64,000 nucleotides of DNA. Source: Heliocidaris erythrogramma (taxonomy: Eukaryota > Echinodermata > Echinoidea > Camarodonta > Echinometridae). A model generated the notes under the pieces. That model did no database searches. It had not been told where the DNA came from and saw only the letters and a list, made by a program, of their open reading frames with translations. The position numbers and the translations under genes were made by a program. The stretch spans positions 18,923,698 to 18,987,697 of the forward strand of contig CM046853.1 of assembly GCA_025617745.1 (NCBI GenBank), given 5' to 3'. Below, in pieces: positions 41,147-55,100 of the stretch. Position 1 is the first letter of the stretch. Each line of letters opens with the position of its first letter.

Positions 41147-43094
41147 GTAATTTTATAAGATGAAATTGAATCATTAAGTGTTATAATTGGGCGAAAACAT
41201 CTGCCCTTCGGCTTTGGCTTTGCCCTTGGCGTGTGTGTGTGGGTGTGTAATTGGGTTTTTACAGACGTGTATCAATCAGATAGGCCCCTATGATTATTTA
41301 CGTGAGTTCTCAATCTCAGATATATGGGTGTAGATTTATAGCTGTACGACTACGAGCTCCTTGGCTTATCAATCTGGGGGTCGTTTCAACAAATCAACTC
41401 CATTACTGTTGTCGGCGATCTACAGAAATGTCATGGACCTGAAAAACTGTTTCACGAAGACATGATAAACGACAACTCAATGATATCGATACTCATCGGC
41501 GAAAAAACATAGGCCTAGTCTGTATCACAGTCCATTGGAATTATCGTCAGTTACCTAAACAGATTTTGAGGCTCAGTTTTCCCCAAACACTTCCAAAATG
41601 TAAAAAATGGCAGCGAAGATGAATGCCTGTGATACAAACATCCCGTTTACATGAAAAGATGTGTTTCTTATGGCATCTTAGAATTTATAAAATTGAGAAA
41701 ACTCGAAGAGGCTTTTGCGATGTACGAATCTAGATTTGTAGGTAAGAGGATACCGTAATTGACTAATTACGGAAAGAAGACCCAAATCGTGTTCATTTTA
41801 GAGAAAATGATTAAATTAAGATATCTTATGGCCCAATTTTAAATATTTATTCATTAAAAGATACATAGGGTGCGCGCCCCGGTATTCGGTCACTTAAAAA
41901 GAAATCGCCGCTGATATAAATACCTATCTCTTTAAATTGACAATCTACCATCAAAAGAACCGCAAAATTGTCCTTTAAATAATTATCAAAATAATTTAAA
42001 ACATGGAAACTTACCCCAAAAAATATCGCCGACAGAAGAAGGAGAAGTTTTCCGCCCAGTATTCGGTCGGCGCCGCCCACAATTCGGTCACGCGATGGTG
42101 CGCTGCATCTCGGGAGAGTTATATAACCATTTTTGTCATATTTCTGCGTTTTTAGGCAATTTCTGTGGCTTCTATATATTCATACTTAAATGTATGAGAA
42201 TTTTTATCCATTAAAATCCACAAATCGAAGATCTAGGGTCAGAAATAATGAACAAAATGTATTTCTAAAAAGAGCAAAGCGCGTCAGCAAAGCGCAAAGC
42301 GCGTCGGCAAAGCGCAAAGCGACAAGTTGCACACAAAGCGCGTTGGCGCAAGGCACTCAATGTTGCCTGACCGAATACTGGAAGAGCGCCATCTCACTGG
42401 CAGGGGTGAGGTATATATTCTCTTGCTCATCGCTGAGATCGCCATTTGCAAATTCGCTGCGATAGAGGGAAGACCCGGAAGCTCCTCTTCACACATACTA
42501 AATTCATTGCACCTGCACACATAGTTATTTCACCATAGGCGTCTACATATGGTTATGCGTGTTAACTCACGCGCTAACGGAACCCGGAAGTGCGGAAACT
42601 TGGGTAACACTGACCAGTTTCGAGGGTATTTGGAGATCTTTTCCAGGGCGTCTGACCTGAATTTCTTTCAACATTAGAGGTACCTTGTTCATGTGTCTGT
42701 TATGTACAGGTTTCGAGCCTCAAAAATTATTCATGAGTTCTTCACAGCTGTTCAAAGAGCTGCGTGACCGAATTCTGGAAAGTGACCGAATACCGGGGCG
42801 CGCACCCTAGGCCTATAATATAATTCATATCGAGGCATTGCGTGAAAACGGGGAAAAAGGCGAAAATACATACATGATAAATTGTCGTCGTTCACATGGG
42901 TCTGTATATACAGACTGTTCCGTTTTCAATGCTGATTCTATGGTAGACGGATGTGGGTATTTTTAATATTAATCTCATTTACTTGTTGGGGGTCAAGAAG
43001 CCATAAGCAGCCAATCCGCAGGTCCCCAAAAAGCGCGCTATTTTATTGTATCCCCCGGCAGAATGCCGGAGGATACTTTGGATTCAGCAGCGTT

Positions 43095-43146
<52 letters not shown>

Positions 43147-46100
43147 GTCACATTCTTGTGTGCGCTCTAGCGGTCACATTTCTCGACGAATTTTTTTCAG
43201 ACTTCCTGTGGACGTGTATCTTGGTAAAATCTGGACCCCTATAGTTTCTGGTGATGCTGCCCCCAGTGTTCCGTCTTTTATAGGGTAAAAGGCCATATTT
43301 TTGGGATAGTTTGTGTGCGCTCTAGCGGTCACATTTCTCAACGGATTTTGTTCAAATTTTGTATGAAGGTGTCTCTTGGTAAAATCTGGAACCCTATAGA
43401 TTTTGGTCATGCTGCCCCCAGTGTTCCGTCTTTTATAGGGTCAAAGGTCATATTTTGATAGATGTCTTGTGTGTACTCTTGTGTGCGCTCTGGCGGTCAC
43501 ATTTCTCAACGGATTTCGTTCAAATTTTGCATGAAGGTGTCTCTTGGTGTAATTTAAAAACCTATAGTGTTTGGTGATGCTGCCACCAGTGTTCCGTCTT
43601 TTATAGGGTCAAAGGTCATACTTCAGGGCATGGCGTGAGTGCACTCTGCAGGCCACATTTCTCAACGGATTTTGTTCAAATTTTGGATGGAGATGTATCT
43701 TGGTATAATCGACACATGTTTAATTTTTGGTGATGCTGCCCTCGTTGTTCCGTCCTTTATAGGGTCAAAGGTCATTTTTCCATTTCTTGCACTCTTACTT
43801 CTGCATTTCTCAACGGATTTCGTTCAAATTTTGCATGAAGGTGTCCCTTGGTGTAATCTAAAAATCTGTACTTTTTGGTGATGCTGCCACCAGTGTCCCG
43901 TCTTTTATAGGGTCAAAGGTCATACTTCAAGGGATGGCGTGAGTTCACTCTGCAGGCCACATTTCTTGATGGATTTCTTTCAAATTTTGTATGGAGATGT
44001 ATCTTGGTATAATCTACACATCTTTACTGTTTGGTGATGCTGCCCTCATTGTTCCGTCCTTTATAGGGTCAAAGGTCATTTTTCCATTTCTTGCACTCTT
44101 ACTTCTGCATTTCTTGACGGATTTCGTTCAAATTTCGCATGAAGGTGTCTCTTGGTGTAATCTAAAAACCTATAGTTTTTGGTGATGCTGCCACCAGTGT
44201 TCCGTCTTTTATAGGGTCAAAGGTCATACTTCAGGGCATGGCGTGAGTGCACTCTGCACGCCACATTTCTTGATGGATTTCTTTCAAATTTTGTATGGAG
44301 ATGTATCTTGGTATAATCTACACATCTTTACTGTTTGGTGATGCTGCCCTCATTGTTCCGTCCTTTATAGGGTCAAAGCTCATTTGTCCCTTTTGTGCAC
44401 TCTTACTTCTGCATTTCTTGACGGATTTCATTCAAATTTTGTATGGAGATGTATCTTGGTATAATCTACACATATTTAATTTTTGGTGATGCTGCCCTCA
44501 TTGTTCCATCCTTTATAGGGTCAAAGGTCATTTTTCCATTTCTTGCACTCTTCTGCATTTCTTGACGGATTTCGTTCAAATTTCGCATGAAGGTGTCTCT
44601 TGGGGTAATCTAAAAACCTATAGTTTTTGGTGATGCTGCCACCAGTGTTCCGTCTTTTATAGGGTCAAAGGTCATACTTCAGGGCATGGCGTGAGTGCAC
44701 TCTGCACGCCACATTTCTTGATGGATTTCTTTCAAATTTTGTATGGAGATGTATCTTGGTATAATCTACACATCTTTACTGTTTGGTGATGCTGCCCTCA
44801 TTGTTCCGTCCTTTATAGGGTCAAAGCTCATTTGTCCCTTTTGTGCACTCTTACTTCTGCATTTCTTGACGGATTTCATTCAAATTTTGTATGGAGATGT
44901 ATCTTGGTATAATCTACACATATTTAATTTTTGGTGATGCTGCCCTCATTGTTCCATCCTTTATAGGGTCAAAGGTCATTTTTCCATTTCTTGCACTCTT
45001 CTGCATTTCTTGACGGATTTCGTTCAAATTTTGCATGATGGTGTCTCTTGGTGTAATCTAAAAACCTATAGTATTTGGTGATGCTGCCACCAGTGTTCCG
45101 TCTTTTATAGGGTCAAAGGTCATACTTCAGGGCATGGCGTGAGTGCACTCTGCAGGCCACATTTCTTGATGGATTTCTTTCAAATTTTGTATGGAGATGT
45201 ATCTTGGTATAATCTACACATCTTTACTGTTTGGTGATGCTGCCCTCATTGTTCCGTCCTTTATAAGGTCTCTCAACACATTTCTTTCAAATTTTATATG
45301 AAGATGTGTCTTAGTGAAACCTACACATCTAATTTCTACACCATCCTTTTGTTTGAGGGAGGGGATGGGGGAGGGTCTTTGTCCCTCCTTCAAATCGCTG
45401 CCAGTGCCGGGGGATACATTTAGCATTGCGCGGCCCCAGCAATGCACATTTCTAGTTTCCAGTTCTGCCTGACTATGAATACATAATGAGCAAGAACAGC
45501 CAGGAACATCTTATTTGCAAACTATTGAATGGACTACTTATCATTCACCAATTGCCATGAGTTATGCATCAAATAAAAGAAGAGGGATCAGAGATTTGTG
45601 ACATGCTTTTGTTGTTTTCAAAATAAAAGACGAAATTGGTAAAAAAATGGTGTTCCTTTTATGACAAAAAATGGAAATGAAATGAAATATAAATCTGGCC
45701 AAAACTACCATAGTTTTATTGTGAGCCAGGGCAAATTTGACATGAGCGTAAAGGGCATTTTCTGTACTTTCCAAAGATCGAAATAACATTAATGTGCACT
45801 TCATGACAGGGTCAGGATCCAGCAATATGTAACCAATGTACACACTTTGTCTTTAAAAAAGTCAATTCCAGCTTTCCTATTGGTTACCACCACGCAAGAT
45901 GTTTTCTCACAGCCTGGCAACAGCTATGCGCATGTTTGCGCAAGGATGAAGCAACAGGTTGCGCATTGTTTCATTCAACGCGCACTTGGTTACAGATGGC
46001 TTGCTTGCCAATCACAGGGCTAAGATTCTATGGTCTTGACCTTGGTCTTGACAACGGATGATCTGCGGCTGAATATTGCTGGATCCTGACTCTGTCATAA

Positions 46101-49100
46101 ATCTATGGATGTTTTGAATGTAACGATGAAAAAGATGAGATTCCAGCGCTTCCATACATATGTGTCTTGATGGCGGCTCATATACTTTTTATATGTCTTT
46201 TAACAACTTGAAATCTTGTGAAAAAAAGGCTTTTGTATGACTATTTCATCAGTTATTTTAAACAACTTATTTCTAAAATTCTGACTAAAACAAAATATCC
46301 CTGTGTTGGTAAACTATTCATTTATTTTTGCAGAAAGTCTAATGAGCATAGCATTTATATATATTTAGGAACATAACTTTAAAGATGACCATGCGATACA
46401 GCCGACTGGGTGCAGGGAGAGAGTCCATTTCGTGCACTGGAAATAAAATGCGCAATTTTTGCTCATTTGCATACGACCTGCGGTCTGACTGTAAGAACAT
46501 ATTGTTCGTCTGTACAATATTATAATACGGACATTAGTAATACTATCTGGTAAAGGAATGATAAAGGATAGTGCTTGGAGATCAGGAAATAAATGTTCTC
46601 TTAATTTACATTTGTTATTTTTTCGCAGCCCATAGACTAACTAAAAGCTGACTTGTGATGGCGTTCTAAAAAGATATGACAGGTCTGGAGTATCGACAAG
46701 TCACTTGTCAGCGAAGCTGTCGCTGGTCTTGGCAAAGACGGCTTTGTGAAACACTTAGCGGACAAGTTGAGCGACAGTGTCGAGATGTCTCTGATCTTGT
46801 CGTTATGACGGTTTGATGAAACGACCCCATGGTACTTGCCTACGGAGCTGTACATGGGATCCATATACCTTGTGTGTTGGAAGGCATCACCACAAAAAAA
46901 CTAGATCTAAATATCACCATTTCTCACATAATTTGACCCATGCAACCCACCCTCGGAATTTGCTATAGGGGTTACCTTCCAGGATCAACTAAGATTGTAA
47001 AAATTGAATGACTAAAAAAGAGAAAAAAAAGACAAAAATCGGCAGATTTTTTTACCTTGCATTTGTAACTTATATATATATGGGACTACACAATACTTAC
47101 AATGCATTGTAGTCCCATCCATACAAATTACAAGTACATGTCGAGTTAAAAAAACCCCTGATTTTTGTCTTTTTTTCTCTTTAGAGTCATTCAATTTTTA
47201 CAATCTTAGTTGATCCTGGAAGGTAACCCCTATAGCAAATTCCGAGGGTGGGTTGCATGGGTCAAATTATGTGAGAAATGATGATATTTAGATCCAATTT
47301 TTTGGGGTGATGCCTTCCAACACACAAGGTATATGCACTCATAGCTACATTCCTATACTTCGTGTGTAGAATCTAGGCAGAAATCGGGCTGTAAATCCCC
47401 ATGAAAATCCCTGAAAATATCAGAAAATGTCCCATTTACATATTGGTGCCAAAGTGAAAAATATACCCCCTAAACGCGTTCGGCCAGATTAGTCAAAAGC
47501 ACCCCTTTTTGTTGGAAATCAGCGTTTTGGACCCCTTACGCGTTCCACCTGAAAAAGGACCCCTTTTACGCGTTTTCTTGGACGTGCATGTGTACACCCA
47601 TATATCTGAGTAGCCCCCCCGGGGCTATACGCCTTTTACATCACGAAGCTAGGTGTTTTATTCCGCCATTCTAATTGATTCTAACTGCGCACGGTTAGCA
47701 GGTCATGAAAAATGCCCTGGAAGTGGAATATCACTTTCCTGAAAACTCCCGCAACCGACAGGTTCTTCACCACCTGACCACAGCATCTCCTCCTAAAAGT
47801 CCTAGGGAAACTTTTGGAATGTATGTTTTCGAATTTTTAAAAGTATTTATTTCAAAAAAATTTAAAAAATAGGATAAGAAATTTGCGAGAACTCACCAGT
47901 GTTTGTGTATCCATGCCTCCTCTTGTCATGCAGATTTAAAATGGCGGCTGCGTGCGAAGGCGATACAACCATAATCAAAACTATACGATGCGGTGCAGTG
48001 GTGGAGATTTCCATTAATGCTAAACGTTGGCTTAGTGCCATCTACGTTGACTTTTTATTTAGCATTAATAACATGATTAATGGAAATTTCGTCAGACATT
48101 TCCACCACCATGACCACCATGACCACTGTACCATGTATAGTTTCGATTATGGTTGTATCGCCGACAGCGTACGCGCCGTCGCAGCAGCCGCCATTTATTA
48201 CAAATCTGCATGACAAGAGTCAAGAGGAGGCATGGATACACAAACCCTAGTGAGTTCTGGCAAATTTCTTATCCTATAATATATTTTTAATTTTTTTGAA
48301 ATAAATACTAAAAAAAAAAAACCAAAAGCAAACATTCCAAAAGTTTCCCTAGGACGAGGAGCTGCTGTGGTGAAGAACCTGTCGGTTGCGGGAGTTATCA
48401 GGAAAGTGATATTCCAGGGTATTTTTCATGACCTGCTAACCGTGCGCAGTTAGAATGGCGGAATAAAACACCTAGCTTCGTGATGTAAAAGGCGTATAGC
48501 CCATTTTTTTTTTTTTTACACTCTGGAAGCTAGTCCTGGCTAGTCGTGTGGAGTGTCGCTCTCTTGTCTTGACTGGAGTCTCCATTGACATTGCATTGCC
48601 ATTGTGATAACTTCTGGACCTTGGATGTTGATGGGGAGCCCTATGTCTGTGCACCTAAGATTTTGAGGCTGTATTGTGGTTGAGGAAACCAATCGCTTGT
48701 TAGCATGCAAAAGTAAAATTAAAGTGCAGAGTGTTGACTTTGTCTTTGGACGGGGAATAAGGAAACAATGCGTGTAAACATGGTAATATTGTTAAACGCA
48801 ATGAACTTTTAAGTTTTATGAAGCGCTTCTGTGCGGAGTGAATGGTGGTTTCCTCAACCACAATAATGCTGATTTTGACCTGAAAATAAACAAGGATTTC
48901 TTTACTAATTAGTATTCCAATGGCAGTAGTCTAATGCCTAATTTTATATTAATTGTTATTCTTGATATTCTAAACTAAAGAGCTAAGTTTGCAAAAAATC
49001 TCATCAAAATTAGACTAGAGCAAGAACAATACCATTTAAGGAAGAAAAAAAACCGGCTGCCGTGTCATTTCAAGTTTTCAGCATTGAAAAAACAATGGTG

Positions 49101-52100
49101 CCCATGTCTGTGTACTCAATTCATTTTACACGCAATTCATTTTGAGGCTTGTAAATAAAATGTTCTGAAATAAGACTGTTTTTCAATATTTTGACTCGTT
49201 TTTTGCATGAATACACATCGCTATGATAAAGATGAAAGTTTTGTTTGATTAGAATTGCTCAGTTACGCGGTGCGCACCATGAAAAGAGGCTTGTATTACT
49301 CATAGCTACATAATAATAATAATCCAATTAAAGTCCACTCCAAATTTTATTAACCGAAATGGAAATTCTTTTTGCCCAATTGATCGTGGGCCCGGCAGCT
49401 ACTGTGCAGCACCAGATCGACGTTGCTCTATCCCTTCAATTGTTGAACGCCAAACAAGGTAGCAGCAACTCCCATCTTTTAACGTCTTTCGGTATGACGC
49501 GGCCGAGGTTCGAACCCACGACCTCCCGATTGTGAGGCGGACGCTCTACTGACTGAGCCAACACATGATTGTGTGTAGAATCTAGGCAGTCATACACCAA
49601 CTTTTTCAAACACCACTGCACAAAAGTCACCTACATTCACTCAAAATCGGCATTTAATTTACAAAAACCGGCCCCAACATATTCAATAAATACAATAAAT
49701 TCAACTCACGATGTTGGAAAAGATATTTTCCCCCTTTTTCGCCAAAACGAGACATAATTTGGACAATCGATTGGCAGATTCGTGATTAGAAGGCCAAACT
49801 ACATGGAAAGAGCACCCATTTTCTCTCTAATTTAGTCAACTTTTAAAGATTTGGTCCCTATCGCGTACACGGAAAGTCCCAAATTTCTTTGTGCGCGATC
49901 GTAGAGATCGATGTGCGCTTGCGATCCTGAGTTGGTTTTTTTTCTTCGTGGACAAAAGTTTTATTGGCCGATTTTAGTCTAAGACATCGGCGGTATGTAA
50001 ACAACACGCGATCACGAAACAAATCGGCGGGGATTTCTTCGGTTTTGGACATGATTTTGACTTTGGATTTTGCTGGAAATATCAAAAGTGCTTCCTAACG
50101 GCCATTTGAGGTAGGAGTGAGATTTTTAAGGCTGAATTTGAAAGCAAGTATTTAAAATATTTTATCTTATTTTCCCCCATACCTTTAGTACATGCGACAG
50201 AAAATACCAAATATTTTTGCATGCATATATCGTAGTGGTCAATATGACTGCTATTCGTGGTGTGGCTTGAATCCGGAATCTCGTTATATCAGGGTAAAAA
50301 AACAAAACAACATGAACACCTGGGACCAGCAAAATTACCTTGTTATATCAGGAATCTTCTTATATCAGAACTCTTTATAGCGAGTTTCCACTGTACTTAC
50401 TTGCGGTATGTAACCCTGTAAGTTAGAGCTAATATCGGATCGGATGATCGATTTGGGAGGTTAGCTCCCGATATTGGTATCGGTAGGGAAATCAAACTAA
50501 AAAAATGCACTTAAATACATGTACCTAAAATCATACCTACTATAGATTCTCTTCTCATATGAAGTTTTTATAGTCCATATTTGTTGATGTTTAATGATCT
50601 AACCATGCCTCTGAAAATTTGAAATGGGTGTAAAAGTAGAGAGAGAATATATGGCCGCCATTTTGGATTATAAATAACATCATTTTTTCAGGCTCGTCCA
50701 ACATCAGTAATGCTAGAAAAAATTAAACGGCTTTCTAAAATTTTTATTTTCAAAGTTTGCTTTTAGAGTATTTTTTTTTCATGTCAAGGAATAATTTATT
50801 TTACTTCCAACACTTGGATGGGGGGTTGCATTTCCGGACACTTAACAAAAATTAGCCTGTCAAGTTTGCTGTCAGATTTTTACGAAAAACGTGCATCAAG
50901 TAACAATAAAACGAATATTTGCAGTTCACATGATTTTCAACCTATCCTGTGAAAGATTTGTGACAATTTGCATGAAAAGTTGTTCGATTTACTGTTTAAA
51001 AATGACCTGTCCAGAATTACATCTGGGTATACATTCTTAATTTTTAAAGCTAATATTCAGGCACCAAAGATAAACATTGCACACTACACCTGTGAAGAAT
51101 ACATGTTGTATGCATACACTCATATGCCTGCACACTGTCTATCCTCGTGTAAGAATCTTGTAATGATTACAAAGTAAATAGATTTATCAGCTTTAGAATG
51201 TGGTGTTATATGAGTACAAGAAAATATTGAATGACTTTAAAAAATATATTATAATGGCATACTTTGAAAAATAAAATTTTAGAAAGCCATTTGATTTTTT
51301 CCAACATTGTTGATGTTGGGAGAGCCAAGAAAATGATGTCATCTTAAAATGATATAATCCAAAATGGCGGCTCGCATATTCTCTCTCCACTTATAGACCA
51401 ATTTTTGACTTTCAGAGGCAAGATAAGAGCAAATGAACAAATAGAATCTATAACAACTTCAAATAGAGAATAACCCAAGGTATGGACATTTTTAGAAGTA
51501 TTTACGGATTAAAACTTCTGCATTTGAAGCCTTTTTTTTGGTGGCAACTAATGTTTTGAAATTTGATGTGAAATTTGCTTGCTCGTTATAATGGGAATGA
51601 TTACCAATCTTTTTCTTTGTTTTAGAGGCATGAGATTTAGCTCGTTATAGCCGATCTCGCTCTAAAGGTTCATGCTGCCATAGAATTACATGCAAGTGAA
51701 ATTGGGACCGTGATAATATCCTTGTTATAACTGTTACCTCGTTATAGCTGACCACGTTATGTTGAGTTTTTCCCTGTAATAAAATGAAAAATAAAAGAAT
51801 TTTTAAGAAAGGAAAAATACAACGAATTACCTGTTTCTACAAAATGAATATAAACTTTGACCATGAATTATTCCTAGAGCTGAGGACTGGGATGGACTCA
51901 TGTGTATAATAATATGTAGATGGTCGCTGAGATGAGTGTCTTTTTCAGCAATATCTTGCTTTAACATGAAAGACTGGTCTGAACATGGGATGGATCCCCT
52001 TTTCAGATAACTGGACCTGTCCTAGCTTTTTGTACTCCAAACATTGTGAATTTTGCCAGTGAAAGCTTCAAATTTTCTGCTTGTATATTAGCACTGCGAC

Positions 52101-55100
52101 TGCAAGCTAGCTAGCTGTGAGGCTAGGCTATTTAGGTGGCTCAGTTCCACGGGAATCTCAAAAATAATTTAGCTCTTGGAAATTCCATATCTAATCGTAT
52201 TTCATTTAATTCAAAAATCCAGGTATGGTTGGGTCATACATGTAACATAAGGTGTATGATGGCCTATATGCATGATGTTGGACTTTGTAGACTTGGGTAG
52301 AGATGTTATGCTCCTCATCTTGATCTTATAAAAGTATAACAAAATATCAATCTTGCACATCTTGATTTGATCATTTTCTTTGTCCCTCAAGTAATTTTAT
52401 CATATGGGGAGGGGGGGGGGGTGACCTAGTGCTCTCTTAAAGGAGAATTAACCCCTGAGTACAAATTTACTTATATTGAAAGGTGTAATATATTCCTACT
52501 TATTGGCCTAAATCATTTTCTAATAAGATATTAGAAAAGGGTATAAATAAAGATATTCCAACACCCGGTATCGTCTCCTACTCATTTACATGGGGGCTGC
52601 CATTTTCTTGCTGATTTGGATTTGTACATGAACCATTGAGAAATGTTCCGGTCAGGAAGATATTTTGAATCCAAGACCTAAATTGATTTTCTTCATTACC
52701 TAAAATCCCATATGTGACGAAAAATATAAAGTGGGTGTTTACATGATTTATAAAAATTAAATCTTTATAATGATACTTTTAAATTGTCTGGTTTTGCTTA
52801 ACAAAAATCTATTTTCTTGGGTTTGCCAAACAGAGCAGAACATAATATATGCAGCATGCATTCTGACTTTTGAAGTCCCATTATCCGAAAGCAGGTGAAT
52901 GCATAGTTTGCCGCTATAGATGCTCAGGGAAGAAGCATTCATAAAATTTGAATTAATTTGCTCCGTCCATTGCGTCACAGTATCTAGAAAATAGATTTAT
53001 ATTAAGCGAATATCGATTTTCAACAGAAATATATAAGGAAATCTTCAGTTTAAAAATAAATTGACATATCTATTCTATATTTTTAATCTCAAATGGGTTT
53101 TTAATTTTGAAAAAGGCAATTGGGCATTTGGATTAAGAAAATCTTCTTGTACACATAAAAAAATGGCAGCCCCCATGTATTGCTAGCAGACGATACATAT
53201 TGCTAGCAGATGATAAATTTTGCTCAGAAAATCTTGATTCGTATCGATCTCGTATATTTTGACGCGAAGCCATATAGTCTAACAAGTGGGAATAAATAAC
53301 ACCTTTGATCACTATCGTCTTTATTGTTTGAGGTTAATTCTCCTTTAATCAGATCATGTTGAGTTGTTTGCAGTAGTCATTGTCTACACATATGTATGAC
53401 ATGCATTTGTGCTGTTGTACATGTATGGGTGGTTGGGTCATTTTGGTGGGTAAAGTTTTGTTTCATTCGTTGAGCATCTTTTTTTTTTTTCTGTTTGTAT
53501 CAGAACTCAATTTTCCTTTCATATCCCACATTCTACGTCCCGGTGCCTATTAGTCCTTTTCTTAGAGATTTACATATTTTCTTCGAATAACACCCACTCT
53601 TTCCTCATCTCCTTTTTCATCCCTGACCATATTTAAATTAAAAATATGTCATAAATGTGATTTACATGAAGCAACAAAAATTAAATATGTAAAAATACAA
53701 TGTACGCATAGTCTCATACAAATTTTGATGTCCATGTATTTGTTTGTTTTTTTTTCTTTTCTCTGAAGCTGATTCCACTGTTTGTGGCAGTCGCAGGAGG
53801 AGCAGCATTTGCAGCTTTCTATGTAGCTAGGTTGGCAATCAAGAACCCGGATGCAACGTAAGTTTAGAATAGATTGTTGTAATGTATCTTATGGATGGTA
53901 CTAGGTGTTTAAAAAATAAACTTCGTACACTTTTTATTGTTAACTCAAAAATCACACCTCTATCAGACTGAGGTTTTTACATTGTTAAAGGGGAATTAAC
54001 CTCAAAGTATAAATGTGCTTATATTCAAAGATGTAATCTATTCCTTCTTGTTGTCCTACCTAGTTTTGCATTAAAATATACGAGATGGGTATAAATCAAG
54101 ATTTTCTCAGCAAAATTTATCGCCTGCTAGCAATACCTTGGGGCTGCCACATTTTGAATGTGTAGATAAAGATATTTTTAATCCGAATGCAAAATTGTCT
54201 TTCTTCCTGATACAAAATCCCATTTGAGATTTAAAATATTTAACAGATATATACATATATTCTAAAAACGAAAATGTGTTTTATATTTCTTTGAAAATTA
54301 CTATTTTACTAAGTAGAAATCTTATTTCTTATTAATTCAAATTTATGGATGATAACTTTCCCGAGCGTTAATAGTGACAAACTATGCATTCACCTCCTTT
54401 GAGATAATGGAATTCAATAGTCAGAATGCGCGTTGTATAAATTATGCTCTGCTCTGCCAGGCAATCCCAAGAAATCGATTTCTATTTAGCAAAACCAGAG
54501 AATTTAAAAAGAAATCTAAAAATTTCAAATTTTAGAATATATGTATGGGAATACATATATGGGGATTTTTTTGTAATGAAGAGAAGCAATTTAGGTCTAG
54601 GATTAAAAATACATGTATCTTCCTGACCGGAACGGTTTCCAATGGTTCATGTACAACTCCATATCATCAAGAAAATGGCATCCCCCATGTAAAGTGTTAG
54701 CAGATGATACTGTGTGCGCCTAGAATGTCTTGATTTAAACCCTTTTCTGATATTTTATTTCTAGAGTGATACAGGCCAGTGATTAAGAACATATTAACGA
54801 CATCTGACAAGCAATAAGAAAATAATGAATTTTTAGCTCATCCGGCCCGAATGGGCCAGATGAGCTTATGCCGTGGGGAGGCATCCGTCGTCCGTCCACA
54901 ATTTCAAAATGCTTCTTCTTCGCCATTTCTTACCCGATTTTAATTCCGTTTGCTTTGTATGATAGCACTAGGTGGGGGATTCGAAACTTCTACACAGAAT
55001 TTTGAAACTCATTAAATATGCTAATTTATGCGCATTTCTCAAAATCACAAAAATTGCTTCTCCTTCATTTATTGACCGATTTCAATTTTTTTTGTTCCAT

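Noticed and set aside
43639-44937. Repeated 64-80 codon frames with the same peptide
   Set aside because: They follow the ~150-bp modules of element D; the repeat explains them.
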